Source of the DNA: Paracoccaceae bacterium
GTDB taxonomy: Bacteria; Pseudomonadota; Alphaproteobacteria; Rhodobacterales; Rhodobacteraceae
DNA: 64,000 bases
Direction: 5' to 3'
Assembly: GCA_024742705.1 (NCBI GenBank)
Contig: JANSXZ010000001.1
Coordinates: forward strand, 241,208 to 305,207
The notes below the pieces were generated by a model, which was not told the DNA's origin, ran no database searches, and was given only the letters and a program-made list of their open reading frames with translations. Both the position numbers and the translations under genes were made by a program. Shown here piece after piece: positions 1-7,771 of this stretch (its first letter is position 1; each line of letters begins with the position of its first letter).

Positions 1-1040
1 CCTTCGAAACCCCGACCGAACTGGACCTAAAGCGCAAAAAACAGCTGAACATGGGGCGCCCGCCGGTCTATGACCGCGCGGCCCTTGCGCTGGACGCAGA
101 GGCGCGGGACCGGATGCGCGCCGAGCGCGGGCCCGGCGTCTGGCGGTTCCGGCTGGATCACGAGCGCATCGAATGGTCGGATGGAATCCTCAACGATATC
201 TCGATCGATGCGGCCAGTGTCAGCGATCCGGTGCTGATCCGCGGCGACGGGCAGGTGCTCTATACGCTGGCGTCGGTGGTGGACGATACCGAAATGGGTG
301 TAACCCATGTGGTCCGCGGGTCGGACCATGTGACAAACACCGCGACCCAGATCCAGATCATCCGCGCGCTGGGCGGAACCCCGCCGGCTTTTGCGCATCA
401 TTCCCTGCTGACCGGCCCACAGGGCGAGGCCCTGAGCAAACGGCTGGGCACGCTCAGCCTGCGTGACCTGCGCCAGCAAGGTGTTCAGCCGATGGCCCTG
501 CTGAGCCTGATGGCGCGGTTGGGCTCGGCGGATCCGGTGGAACTGCGCGATGACATGGGTGCGCTGATCGACGGGTTCGACATCACGCGCTTTGGCGCCG
601 CGCCAACCAAGTTCGACGAACGCGACCTGCTGCCGCTGACGGCGCATTATCTTCAGCGTCAGCCGCTGGATCAGGTGGCCGATCATATCGAAGCATTGGG
701 GGTGCCGCCCGAGATGGCGGCGGATTTCTGGGCGATGGCACGCGACAACATCACAACGCTGGCCGATCTCGAACCGTGGTGGACACTGATCCGCGATGGC
801 GCCGAGCCTGACATCGATCCCGAAGATGCCGCGTTCGTCGCCGAGTCGATGGCGCTGTTGCCGCCGGCCCCCTTCGACGCCCAGACCTGGCAGACATGGA
901 CGGCCGAAGTGCGGCAGGCGACGGGGCGCAAGGGCAAGGCGCTGTTCATGCCGCTCCGCAAGGCGCTGACCGGGCGCGCCAACGGCCCGGAAATGGCGAT
1001 GCTGATGCCATTGATGCAGGTGGTCAGGGCGCGGGGCTGA
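1..1040 (+). CDS. gltX: Glutamyl-tRNA synthetase, 3' part (5' end outside window)
   Basis: This class I aminoacyl-tRNA synthetase charges tRNA-Glu (or tRNA-Glu/Gln in organisms that use transamidation) in the cytoplasm. The open frame runs through the left edge (first full codon at base 3), so the N-terminal half of the catalytic domain, with the HIGH motif, is missing here. Visible parts are the YDR and GVWRFR segment of the catalytic domain, the SDGILNDISID-like stretch, the DDTEMGVTHVVRG motif and the KMSKS-type loop written ALSKRLG. The alpha-helical anticodon-binding domain fills the C-terminal part and ends normally. The gene converges on the next gene, and a 6-bp inverted repeat (1035-1050) overlaps both stop codons. 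The assignment as GluRS is firm from the motif set; whether it is the only GluRS copy cannot be seen. Confidence 0.95.
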   Translation, partial: FETPTELDLKRKKQLNMGRPPVYDRAALALDAEARDRMRAERGPGVWRFRLDHERIEWSDGILNDISIDAASVSDPVLIRGDGQVLYTLASVVDDTEMGVTHVVRGSDHVTNTATQIQIIRALGGTPPAFAHHSLLTGPQGEALSKRLGTLSLRDLRQQGVQPMALLSLMARLGSADPVELRDDMGALIDGFDITRFGAAPTKFDERDLLPLTAHYLQRQPLDQVADHIEALGVPPEMAADFWAMARDNITTLADLEPWWTLIRDGAEPDIDPEDAAFVAESMALLPPAPFDAQTWQTWTAEVRQATGRKGKALFMPLRKALTGRANGPEMAMLMPLMQVVRARG

Positions 1041-1044
1041 ATGC

Positions 1045-1605
1045 TCAGCCGCGCAGACTGACGGACAACCTGCCAAGGTGATCGTCGACGAACGCGCGTT
1101 CGTGCGCCGCCAGCTTCTGATGGCGCGGATAGCGCGGCGCCGAGCGGTCATCGAGCACACCCACCTGCCAGCCTTCGGTGGTGTCAAAGAAACGCGCCGC
1201 GCCGTCCTCGCCGAATTCGCGCAGGTAGCCCTGCACCACAACGTCGAGGTAGCTGAGAAGGATCGGCCCGCCCTCTGGATCGGCGCCGCGCGCGTCGCGC
1301 ACCGCATAGACCGCCACATCGTCATGGGGCAGGGCGCCTTGGCCGATCTGCGCGGCGCAGGCGACCCGGTCGTAGGCGGCTTCGCGCAGGTCCAGCGCCG
1401 CCCAATCCGCCCCCGGAACCGCCGCGATCAGCCCGTCGATCCGGCACCCCGGCGCGGGCCGCGCTGTCAGATAGGCAGCGGGCCGCGCGGCGGTATGGCA
1501 CCAGGCACGTATCCAGCCGTCGAGCCGCGCATGCCGCGCGCCGGGATAGTCATGCGTGGCGCGGTTGACCAGGGAACCATAGCCGAAGAAATGAGGATCG
1601 GGCAT
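1045..1605 (-). CDS. Gamma-glutamylcyclotransferase-fold protein
   Basis: About 186 residues. The N-terminus reads PDPHFFGYGSLVNRAT, the glycine-rich YGSL loop that marks the GGCT/AIG2 fold, whose enzymes cyclise gamma-glutamyl groups to 5-oxoproline. A further conserved acidic residue of the family plausibly sits in the middle, but I cannot fix the substrate. I chose the ATG at 1605 because the motif starts a few residues after it; an upstream ATG (1650) would add 15 residues unlike the family. The gene is convergent with gltX, and its start faces the Rrf2 regulator some 60-100 bases away. Function beyond the fold is inference. Confidence 0.8.
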   Translation of the reverse strand: MPDPHFFGYGSLVNRATHDYPGARHARLDGWIRAWCHTAARPAAYLTARPAPGCRIDGLIAAVPGADWAALDLREAAYDRVACAAQIGQGALPHDDVAVYAVRDARGADPEGGPILLSYLDVVVQGYLREFGEDGAARFFDTTEGWQVGVLDDRSAPRYPRHQKLAAHERAFVDDHLGRLSVSLRG

Positions 1606-1661
1606 GCAAGAGACCGTTCGGGGGTGCGATTGATGCAGGTCAAACCGCAAATTGGCAGGAT

Positions 1662-2150
1662 GTGCAACAAGGAGACGTCATCCGCCAACGGAAAGGCCAG
1701 ACATTGCGTATCACCAAACGAACCAACATTGCGATCCGCCTGTTGATGTTCTGTGCGGCCAACAGCCAGAGGCTTGTGACCAAGGCGGAAATCGCCAAGT
1801 GCTGCAACATTTCGGAAAATCATCTGGCGCAGGTCGTCAATCAGCTGAGCCAGTTGGGTTATCTGCACACGCAACGCGGGCGAAACGGCGGCCTGGGATT
1901 GGCGCGGGGGCCCGATGCGATCGTGATCGGCGATGTTTTCCGCGATCTCGAGGGCGGTCTGCCTCTGGCCGAGTGTTTCGCCGATGCCGACAACACCTGC
2001 CCGCTGGTTTCGGCCTGTCGTCTGCGGCTGGCTCTGTCGGATGCCGCACAGGCGTTCTATGCGCATCTCGACGGGGTGACGCTGGATGCGCTGGTCTGTG
2101 AGAACCCGGATCTGATGCGGCTGCTGCGCCCGCCGGTCTGCGCGGGCTGA
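1662..2150 (+). CDS. Rrf2-family regulator, NsrR-like
   Basis: A cytoplasmic transcription factor with an N-terminal winged helix and three cysteines at about residues 105, 113 and 119 (pattern ECF-x6-TCPL-x3-AC), the spacing typical of the iron-sulfur cluster of NsrR, a nitric-oxide-sensing repressor. The family acts as homodimers on operators of NO-detoxification genes; none of those targets is adjacent, so the regulon is unknown. Start is uncertain: a GTG at 1662 is used here, but a TTG at 1704 is preceded by GGAAAGG at good spacing and gives a more family-like N-terminus (RITKRTNIAIR). The gene is convergent with the ABC permease at 2164. Confidence 0.85.
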   Translation: MQQGDVIRQRKGQTLRITKRTNIAIRLLMFCAANSQRLVTKAEIAKCCNISENHLAQVVNQLSQLGYLHTQRGRNGGLGLARGPDAIVIGDVFRDLEGGLPLAECFADADNTCPLVSACRLRLALSDAAQAFYAHLDGVTLDALVCENPDLMRLLRPPVCAG

Positions 2151-2163
2151 AGCCCGGCCGAAG

Positions 2164-4692
2164 CTATTCGCGGGCCCGCAGGATGCGGGCCGGACGGGCC
2201 GCCAGCGGGCGCCATGCAAAGGCCAGACCGGCCAGCAGCGTCGCCAGGATGCCGCCGCCCACGATGGCCAGCGCCGAAGACCAGATCACCGTGAAATCCG
2301 TTTCCATCACGAAGAAGCTGACCGCCCAGCCGCCCGCGATGCCCGCGGCCAGCGCGACGATTCCCGCCGCCGCGCCCAGGATCGCCGCGCGTGCGGCGAA
2401 ACTGGCCAGGATGCGCGCCCGCGGTGCGCCCAGCGTCTTGAGAACGGCGGCTTCGTAGGTGCGTGCGCCTTCGCCCGCCGCGGCGGCCCCGATCAGCACC
2501 AAAAAGCCCGTCAGCAACGTCGCCGCCGCGCCATAGGAGGTGGCCGCCGCCAGCGAGGCCAGCACATCGGCCACGCGCGCCACGGCATCGCGGACGCGAA
2601 TCGCGGTGATGTTCGGATAGGCGCCGGCCAGATCGCGCAGGATCGCGGCTTCTTCGTCGGCATCCGCATAGACCGTGGCGATGAAGCTGTGCGGCGCGCC
2701 CTGCAACGCCGCCGCGTTCATCGTCAGAATGAAGCCGATGCCGGCGGTCGAGAAATCGACCTCGCGCAGGTTGGCCACGGTGCCGGTGATGTCACGGCCC
2801 AGCACGTTCACTGTCAGCGTGTCGCCGATGCCGATCCCCATTTCCAGCGCCTCTTCGGTGGCAAAACTGATCAGCGGCGGCCCGTCATAATCGGCGGGCC
2901 ACCATTCGCCGTGGGTGATGGTGGTGCCCGCGGGCATTTCGGCGGCATAGGTCAGGCCCCTGTCGCCCTGCACGACCCAGTGTTCACCGGCATAGGCGCG
3001 CGCGTCCTGGCCGTTGATCCGGTTGACGACGCCGCGCAGCATCGGCGCGCTGTCGATGCGATCGACCGATGCAAAGCCGTTCAGGCGATCGCGGAAACCG
3101 TCCATCTGGTCGCGTTGAATGTCGACAAAGAAATACGATGGCGCGACCTCGGGCAGTTCGCCGGAAATGGCGTTGCGCAGGTTGCCGTCGATCTGTCCGA
3201 CTGCGGCCAGCACCGACAGCCCCAGACCCAGCGAGAGAACCACAGATGCCGCACCTTCGCGCGGCCCGGATATCGCGGCCAGCGCCCATCGCAGCACCGG
3301 GCGGCCGCGCGCAACGCCGCCCAGACGCCGCGACAGGGCACGGATGCCAAGGGCCGATACCGCCAACAGCGCCAGGGCAAAACCGATGCCGCCCGCTGTC
3401 CACAGGGTCAGTGTCAGCGCCCCGCTGAACCAACCCGCCAGACCGATCAGAAGCGCGATACCGGCCAATGTGGCGACCACATAGCGCAGCGGTGGCAGCA
3501 GCCGGGCCGACGACAGCGCATCGCGGAACAGTGTGGCCGCGCGCACCTCTTCGGTGCGCGCCAACGGCCAGAGCGTGAAGATGACCGCGGTCAGCAACCC
3601 GTATATCGCCGCCTCGGCCAGCGGGCGAGGATAGAGCGCGAACTCGGCCGGGATCGGCAGCCGCGCCTCGATCAGCGGTGCCAGCAACACCGGCACCAGC
3701 CCGCCCAGGGCCAGGCCCAGCGCGATGCCCAGCAGCGACAAGGCGCCGATTTGCAGAAAGTACGTCTGGAAAATGGTGGCGCGGTCGGCACCCAGGGTGC
3801 GCAACGTGGCGATCACCCCTGTCTTTCGCCGCAGATACGCGCCGACAGCGGCCGAAACCCCCACACCGCCGACAGCCAGCCCCGACAGGCCCACCAGAAC
3901 CAAAAAGGCGCCCAGCCGCGCGACGAATTCGGCGACGCCGGGTGCGCCGTTGCGGGCATCGGTCCAGCGCATTCCGGCGCTCTGGAACCGATCTTCGGCG
4001 TCGCGCGCGGCGTTTTCCAGATCCGTGCCTTCGGGCAGGTCCAGCCTGTATTTCGTGGAGTAAAGCGTGCCCGGCGCCAGCAGCCCCGATTGCGCAAGCG
4101 CCGGGGTCGTCACAAGGGTGCGCGGCCCAAGCGCAAAGCCGCCGGCGGCGTTGTCCGGTTCGGCCAGAAGCACGGCCATCAGCACGAAATCCTGCGATCC
4201 CAGCCGAAACACATCGCCGGTGCCAAGGCCCAGACGATCGACCAGCACCCGCTCCATGACCGCGCCGGGCAGGCCCTGCGCCCCCGCAAGCGCGGTCGCG
4301 AGGGGCATGTCGGGTTCCAGCCGCGCCTGGCCTATCAGCGGATAGGCGCCATCAACCGATTTCACCTGCGTCAGCGACCGTTCTGCGCCATCCGGCCTGT
4401 CGACAACGGCCATTGACCGGAAATCGGTCACCTCGGACACGCGGATCGCGGTGCTGTCCATCCAGGCGCGTTCGTCTGCCGTGGCGAAACGGTAGGTAAA
4501 CTCCATCTCGGCGTCGCCGCCCAGAAGCGCCGCACCCTCGCGCGCCAGCCCCGCTTCGATGCCCGAACGCACGCTGCCGACGGCGGCAATCGCCGCCACG
4601 CCCAGCGCCAGACAGGCCAGGAAGATCCGGAAACCGCCAAGACCGCCGCGCAGTTCGCGCCGGGCGAACCGGGCCGCCAGACGCAGGCTCAT
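2164..4692 (-). CDS. ABC transporter permease, FtsX/YbbP type
   Basis: About 842 residues, matching the large FtsX-like permeases (YbbP type) that work with a small ATPase on substrates such as lipoproteins or membrane-associated molecules; the substrate is not known. The start at 4692 (MSLRLAARFARRELRGG) puts a conserved amphipathic segment just before the first membrane helix, followed by the large extracytoplasmic domain (from GDAEMEF), a three-helix FtsX block in the middle, a second extracytoplasmic domain and a final FtsX block at the C-terminus. Its ATG overlaps the stop of the ATPase gene by 4 bases, showing translational coupling. The pair lies next to a divergent tesA-like gene, the same arrangement as tesA-ybbA-ybbP in E. 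coli. Confidence 0.9.
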   Translation of the reverse strand: MSLRLAARFARRELRGGLGGFRIFLACLALGVAAIAAVGSVRSGIEAGLAREGAALLGGDAEMEFTYRFATADERAWMDSTAIRVSEVTDFRSMAVVDRPDGAERSLTQVKSVDGAYPLIGQARLEPDMPLATALAGAQGLPGAVMERVLVDRLGLGTGDVFRLGSQDFVLMAVLLAEPDNAAGGFALGPRTLVTTPALAQSGLLAPGTLYSTKYRLDLPEGTDLENAARDAEDRFQSAGMRWTDARNGAPGVAEFVARLGAFLVLVGLSGLAVGGVGVSAAVGAYLRRKTGVIATLRTLGADRATIFQTYFLQIGALSLLGIALGLALGGLVPVLLAPLIEARLPIPAEFALYPRPLAEAAIYGLLTAVIFTLWPLARTEEVRAATLFRDALSSARLLPPLRYVVATLAGIALLIGLAGWFSGALTLTLWTAGGIGFALALLAVSALGIRALSRRLGGVARGRPVLRWALAAISGPREGAASVVLSLGLGLSVLAAVGQIDGNLRNAISGELPEVAPSYFFVDIQRDQMDGFRDRLNGFASVDRIDSAPMLRGVVNRINGQDARAYAGEHWVVQGDRGLTYAAEMPAGTTITHGEWWPADYDGPPLISFATEEALEMGIGIGDTLTVNVLGRDITGTVANLREVDFSTAGIGFILTMNAAALQGAPHSFIATVYADADEEAAILRDLAGAYPNITAIRVRDAVARVADVLASLAAATSYGAAATLLTGFLVLIGAAAAGEGARTYEAAVLKTLGAPRARILASFAARAAILGAAAGIVALAAGIAGGWAVSFFVMETDFTVIWSSALAIVGGGILATLLAGLAFAWRPLAARPARILRARE

Positions 4693-5384
4693 TCCGCGGC
4701 CTGCCGGGTTGTGGTGTCGGCGATGCGCCCGTCGCGCAGGCGCACCACCCGATCGCACCGTTCGGCCAGCTCGCGTGAGTGGGTCACCAGGATCAGCGTC
4801 GCGCCGTGCCGGTCGCGCAGCCCAAAGAGCAGATCCATGATCGCATCGCCGTTGCGCGCATCCAGGTTGCCGGTGGGTTCGTCCGCCAGAAGGATTTCGG
4901 GCCGGGGCGCCGAGGCCCGTGCCAGCGCCACACGCTGCTGTTCGCCGCCCGACATCTGCGAGGGGTAATGCCCGGCGCGATGTGCCAGACCGACCGCCTG
5001 CAATTCGGCCTCGGCGCGGTCGAACGCGTCGCGCGCGCCTGCCAGTTCCAGCGGCGTGGCCACGTTTTCCAGCGCCGTCATCGTCGGGATAAGGTGAAAC
5101 GACTGGAACACCACGCCCATGTGATCGCGCCGCACCCGCGCCAGCGCGTCCTCATCCATCGCCGTCAGATCATGGCCCAGGGCGTGGATCGAGCCGCCGG
5201 TGGCCCGTTCGAGCCCGCCCATCAACATCAGCAAAGAGGATTTGCCCGACCCCGACGGCCCGATCAGCCCCAGAGTTTCCGATTTGCCCACCGTCAGGTC
5301 GATGCCGTGCAGAATGTCCACCGGTCCGGCATTGCCATCCAGCGACAAAGCGACATCTTTGAGGGTAAGAACTGGATCGGTCAT
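4689..5384 (-). CDS. ABC transporter ATP-binding protein, YbbA/LolD type
   Basis: A 231-residue ATPase with Walker A GPSGSGKSS, the signature MSGGEQQRVALARA, Walker B ILLADEPTGNLD and a switch histidine (VTHS). The overall sequence matches the LolD/YbbA/MacB class. It powers the permease encoded immediately downstream, with which it overlaps by 4 bases. The start ATG at 5384 is chosen because the family N-terminus (VLTLKDVALSL) follows directly. The 48-base gap to the divergent tesA-like gene must hold both promoters or be transcribed from nearby. Confidence 0.92.
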   Translation of the reverse strand: MTDPVLTLKDVALSLDGNAGPVDILHGIDLTVGKSETLGLIGPSGSGKSSLLMLMGGLERATGGSIHALGHDLTAMDEDALARVRRDHMGVVFQSFHLIPTMTALENVATPLELAGARDAFDRAEAELQAVGLAHRAGHYPSQMSGGEQQRVALARASAPRPEILLADEPTGNLDARNGDAIMDLLFGLRDRHGATLILVTHSRELAERCDRVVRLRDGRIADTTTRQAAE

Positions 5385-5432
5385 GAAAAAACGCCTTTGC
5401 TGGATAGGCTGCAATATGGAGCGTGACGCGCG

Positions 5433-6080
5433 ATGAACAAGATGCTGATGTGCCTGGCGTTGGTTGTCACGGCGGGTTTGGCGCGGGCGGAAACCGTGAC
5501 GGTGGCCGCCTTGGGCGACAGTCTGACCCAAGGCTATGGCCTGGTGCCGGACGACGGCTTCGTGCCGCAGCTGCAGGACTGGCTGGATGAGCGCGATGCG
5601 CAAGCGGTGGTTCTGAACGCCGGTGTCTCTGGCGACACGACCGCGGGCGGCGCGGCGCGCGCGGCCTGGACGCTGACGCCAGAGGTGGACGCGATGATCG
5701 TGGCGCTGGGCGGCAACGACATGCTGCGCGGCATCGACCCGGAGGTCAGCCGCGCAAACCTGACCCGCATCCTGCAGGCCGCGCGGGACGCCGAAGTGCC
5801 GGTACTGCTGATCGGTATGGAAGCGCCGGGAAACTACGGCGCCGATTACAAGCAACGGTTCGACGCGATGTATCCCGATCTGGCCGCGCGTTTCGATGCG
5901 CTTTACCTCGACAGCTTCTTTGCCGGGATGGCGCCTTCGGGTGGCGATCCTGCGGCTTTGATGCCGCTGATGCAGGCCGATGGCATCCATCCCAATGCCC
6001 AGGGTGTGATGCGCGTGGTCGAAGGAATCGGGCCGCATGTTCTGCGGCTGATCCAGCGGGCGCGTCCGGATGCGTCGTGA
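5433..6080 (+). CDS. tesA: GDSL-type arylesterase / lysophospholipase, TesA-like
   Basis: A 215-residue secreted SGNH hydrolase. An N-terminal signal peptide (MNKMLMCLALVVTAGLARA) directs it to the periplasm. The four blocks are visible: GDSLTQGYG with the nucleophile serine, a block II glycine near NAGVSGDT, GGND, and DGIHPN carrying the catalytic Asp and His. TesA-type enzymes hydrolyse acyl-CoA, lysophospholipid and aryl esters; which ester is used here cannot be told. It is divergent from the ABC ATPase, a conserved arrangement that suggests a shared role in lipid or lipoprotein handling (inference). Confidence 0.9.
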   Translation: MNKMLMCLALVVTAGLARAETVTVAALGDSLTQGYGLVPDDGFVPQLQDWLDERDAQAVVLNAGVSGDTTAGGAARAAWTLTPEVDAMIVALGGNDMLRGIDPEVSRANLTRILQAARDAEVPVLLIGMEAPGNYGADYKQRFDAMYPDLAARFDALYLDSFFAGMAPSGGDPAALMPLMQADGIHPNAQGVMRVVEGIGPHVLRLIQRARPDAS

Positions 6081-6191
6081 TATGAAACAAATTCAATGCA
6101 GGTGACGAGGATTTACGGTGTACGGCTGTGGACTTTGCCCGCGCCCGACCCATCTGTTGCCGGGGAAAGAAGACAGGGAGCCCGGACAATC

Positions 6192-6470
6192 ATGCGCGAC
6201 GAATTGAACTATGTGGCGGACAACGCAACACAGACCGCAGCAGAAACCGATCTGCACAGCGATGTGTACAAGGCCGCCGTTGCCGAACTGAAGGCAGAGG
6301 CGCGCAGAAAAGAAGCGGCGGGCTATGCCGTGATGGCAGCCACATCATCCTACGGAGAGACAGCGATGGGCGACGATTCGTTTGCAAAGATCAGCCACAT
6401 GGCGAAACTTTTTTGTATCGCTTTTGCCTTTCTGGCGCCCAGCCTGCTGATCTGGCGCGTTCTTCTCTAG
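6192..6470 (+). CDS. Small hypothetical protein with C-terminal membrane helix
   Basis: About 92 residues from the ATG at 6192, which is preceded by an AGGGAG-like site. The first two thirds are hydrophilic and charged (ELKAEARRKEAAG, possibly helical), and the last 20 residues form one hydrophobic segment (FCIAFAFLAPSLLIWRVLL), suggesting a tail-anchored membrane protein. I do not recognise a family. An upstream start (6096) would add 32 residues with no family support. It stands alone between tesA and the RAYT-like gene. Confidence 0.55.
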   Translation: MRDELNYVADNATQTAAETDLHSDVYKAAVAELKAEARRKEAAGYAVMAATSSYGETAMGDDSFAKISHMAKLFCIAFAFLAPSLLIWRVLL

Positions 6471-6543
6471 GCGCAAGGCGCGCGGTCCTGCAAAACGGCC
6501 GGCGTTCACTTGGTCTTAATGATCCGGTGAACATGATTGGGGG

Positions 6544-6990
6544 ATGACACATCCTTCGCGCTGCACGGCCTCGCAGGCCACATTTTTCATGACCGCGAAA
6601 CTGCCGCGCGGCCGCCCAGACCGTTTGGCCGGACGCGCGCGTGTTCTGGCCGGCGCCATAGCGCGTGTGCGGCAGGATCTGCCGTTTACATCTGACGCGT
6701 GGGTGATGTTGCCCGATCATTTTCACGGTGTGTGGACGTTGCGGGCAGGTCAATCCGGCTTTGCGCCCAGATGGTCCGCGATGCGCAACGCCATAGGCGA
6801 TTACGATCCCGCGCTTTACGCAAAAATTCCGCCGGCACATGAAATCTGGTGCCACGAAATTCGCTGCGATGCCGACTATCGCGCCTGTATTCAATACTGT
6901 TGGGAAGATCCTGTACGTCATAGCCTGGCGCGCGCGCCGGATGACTGGGCCTATACATCGTTTGCCGGACAGGCCCGCGCCACGGCATAG
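6544..6990 (+). CDS. RAYT / IS200-like transposase-type protein (shortened)
   Basis: About 148 residues. It carries the Y1 transposase signature VMLPDHFHGVWTL (the HxH metal site) near residue 55 and the typical C-terminal end VRHSLARAPDDWAYTSF of REP-associated tyrosine transposases. RAYTs are single-copy, domesticated relatives of IS200/IS605 transposases. Between the HUH motif and the C-terminus the usual basic block (R-rich, then a W-x-R-R stretch that in relatives carries the active-site tyrosine) is not visible and the protein is roughly 15-25 residues shorter than many homologues, so activity is doubtful. No flanking REP array was recognised. It is followed by the strong cold-shock terminator. 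Confidence 0.75.
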   Translation: MTHPSRCTASQATFFMTAKLPRGRPDRLAGRARVLAGAIARVRQDLPFTSDAWVMLPDHFHGVWTLRAGQSGFAPRWSAMRNAIGDYDPALYAKIPPAHEIWCHEIRCDADYRACIQYCWEDPVRHSLARAPDDWAYTSFAGQARATA

Positions 6991-6994
6991 TCGC

Positions 6995-7028
6995 AAAACG
7001 GCCCGGAACGCGCAAACGTTCCGGGCCG
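6995..7028 (-). terminator. Intrinsic terminator of the cold-shock gene
   Basis: Two perfect 12-base inverted arms (6999-7010 and 7017-7028) around a 6-base loop, followed in the minus-strand direction by four T residues (AAAA at 6995-6998 on the plus strand). It begins 10 bases after the stop of the csp gene and probably also ends transcription from the converging RAYT-like gene. Confidence 0.85.
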
Positions 7029-7038
7029 CGGTCTTACA

Positions 7039-7245
7039 TCAGGCGAGCGACAGGTTTGTTGCGCTCTCGCGGCCGTCACGGCCGGCTTCGATGTCGAAGG
7101 TCACCTTCTGATTGTCGGCGAGGCCGGTGAGGCCTGCGCGCTCAACGGCGCTGATGTGGACGAAAACGTCCTTGCTGCCGCCATCGGGTGCGATGAAGCC
7201 GAAACCTTTGGTTGCATTGAACCATTTCACGGTGCCAGTGGCCAT
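7039..7245 (-). CDS. Cold-shock domain protein, CspA family
   Basis: A 68-residue single-OB-fold protein with RNP1-like GFGFI and RNP2-like DVFVH motifs ([21 protein letters not shown] start). Such proteins bind single-stranded RNA/DNA and act as RNA chaperones. I used the ATG at 7245, which follows AAGGAG and gives the family N-terminus [10 protein letters not shown]; a longer frame from 7281 would add 12 unrelated residues. A roughly 150-base leader, typical for csp mRNAs, lies upstream, and a strong terminator lies downstream. Confidence 0.95.
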   Translation of the reverse strand: MATGTVKWFNATKGFGFIAPDGGSKDVFVHISAVERAGLTGLADNQKVTFDIEAGRDGRESATNLSLA

Positions 7246-7418
7246 ATCCGTGGTCTCCTTAATGTGTGTTGCCCGCAACATGCGGCAACCTGGCGTGGTC
7301 GGTCTGGATCGAAGACTGAGCGCCGTATTAGGGAGACAGTGGGTCGAAAAAGAATAACGTTAGCCCGCTCCGTATGACAGAAAGAGGCGCTGCATTCAAG
7401 AGTTGTTTTGCAGCAGCA
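7246..7418 (-). promoter_or_regulatory. Upstream leader region of the cold-shock gene
   Basis: The 173 bases between the csp start and the next gene hold no protein gene. Near the start codon an interrupted inverted repeat (7269-7288, arms about 8 bases with one bulge, loop ACA) lies just upstream of the AAGGAG ribosome binding site and could fold in the mRNA. Temperature-dependent leaders are known for csp genes; that this hairpin does so is inference. I cannot place the promoter with confidence. Confidence 0.35.
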
Positions 7419-7631
7419 TCATGCAGTTGCGCGCTGGCGCATGCCCTTTTGCGACGCATCGTGCATGACCGCCGACACATATGCCGCAACGATCACGATC
7501 AGCGCCGAAAGTGTTCCGGTGCCGAGGTACAGCGCGAAAGACGACAGAAAGCTGAAATCGAGAAAGAGCCAGGCAGCCAGAAAGGCCAGAAATCCGCCAA
7601 AACCGCCGATGATAACCGAGACTACTGCCAT
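7419..7631 (-). CDS. Small two-helix membrane protein, unknown
   Basis: About 70 residues starting at the ATG at 7631, which is preceded by AGGAGCGG. Two hydrophobic segments (VVSVIIGGFGGFLAFLAAWLFL and LSALIVIVAAYVSAVM) are separated by a short FSFLSSFALYLGTG turn; the tail is basic (KGMRQRATA). I do not recognise the family. An upstream ATG (7682) would extend it by 17 residues without a good ribosome binding site. It lies between csp and ettA on the same strand. Confidence 0.6.
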   Translation of the reverse strand: MAVVSVIIGGFGGFLAFLAAWLFLDFSFLSSFALYLGTGTLSALIVIVAAYVSAVMHDASQKGMRQRATA

Positions 7632-7771
7632 GATCCGCTCCTGATATCCGTGTCTGATCGTCCTGATGAAACACTTAGACACCGACGATGTGGCAGGAAT
7701 GGGGCAGGCCTTGGACGTTTTTCAGCGCGCCGGACCGAAACTCCGGCACGCTGGCAGGGGCGGGCCCGCGA

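Noticed and set aside
2689..4416. 575-codon open frame antisense to the FtsX-type permease.
   Set aside because: Overlaps a well-supported gene and has no recognisable domain; typical shadow in GC-rich DNA.
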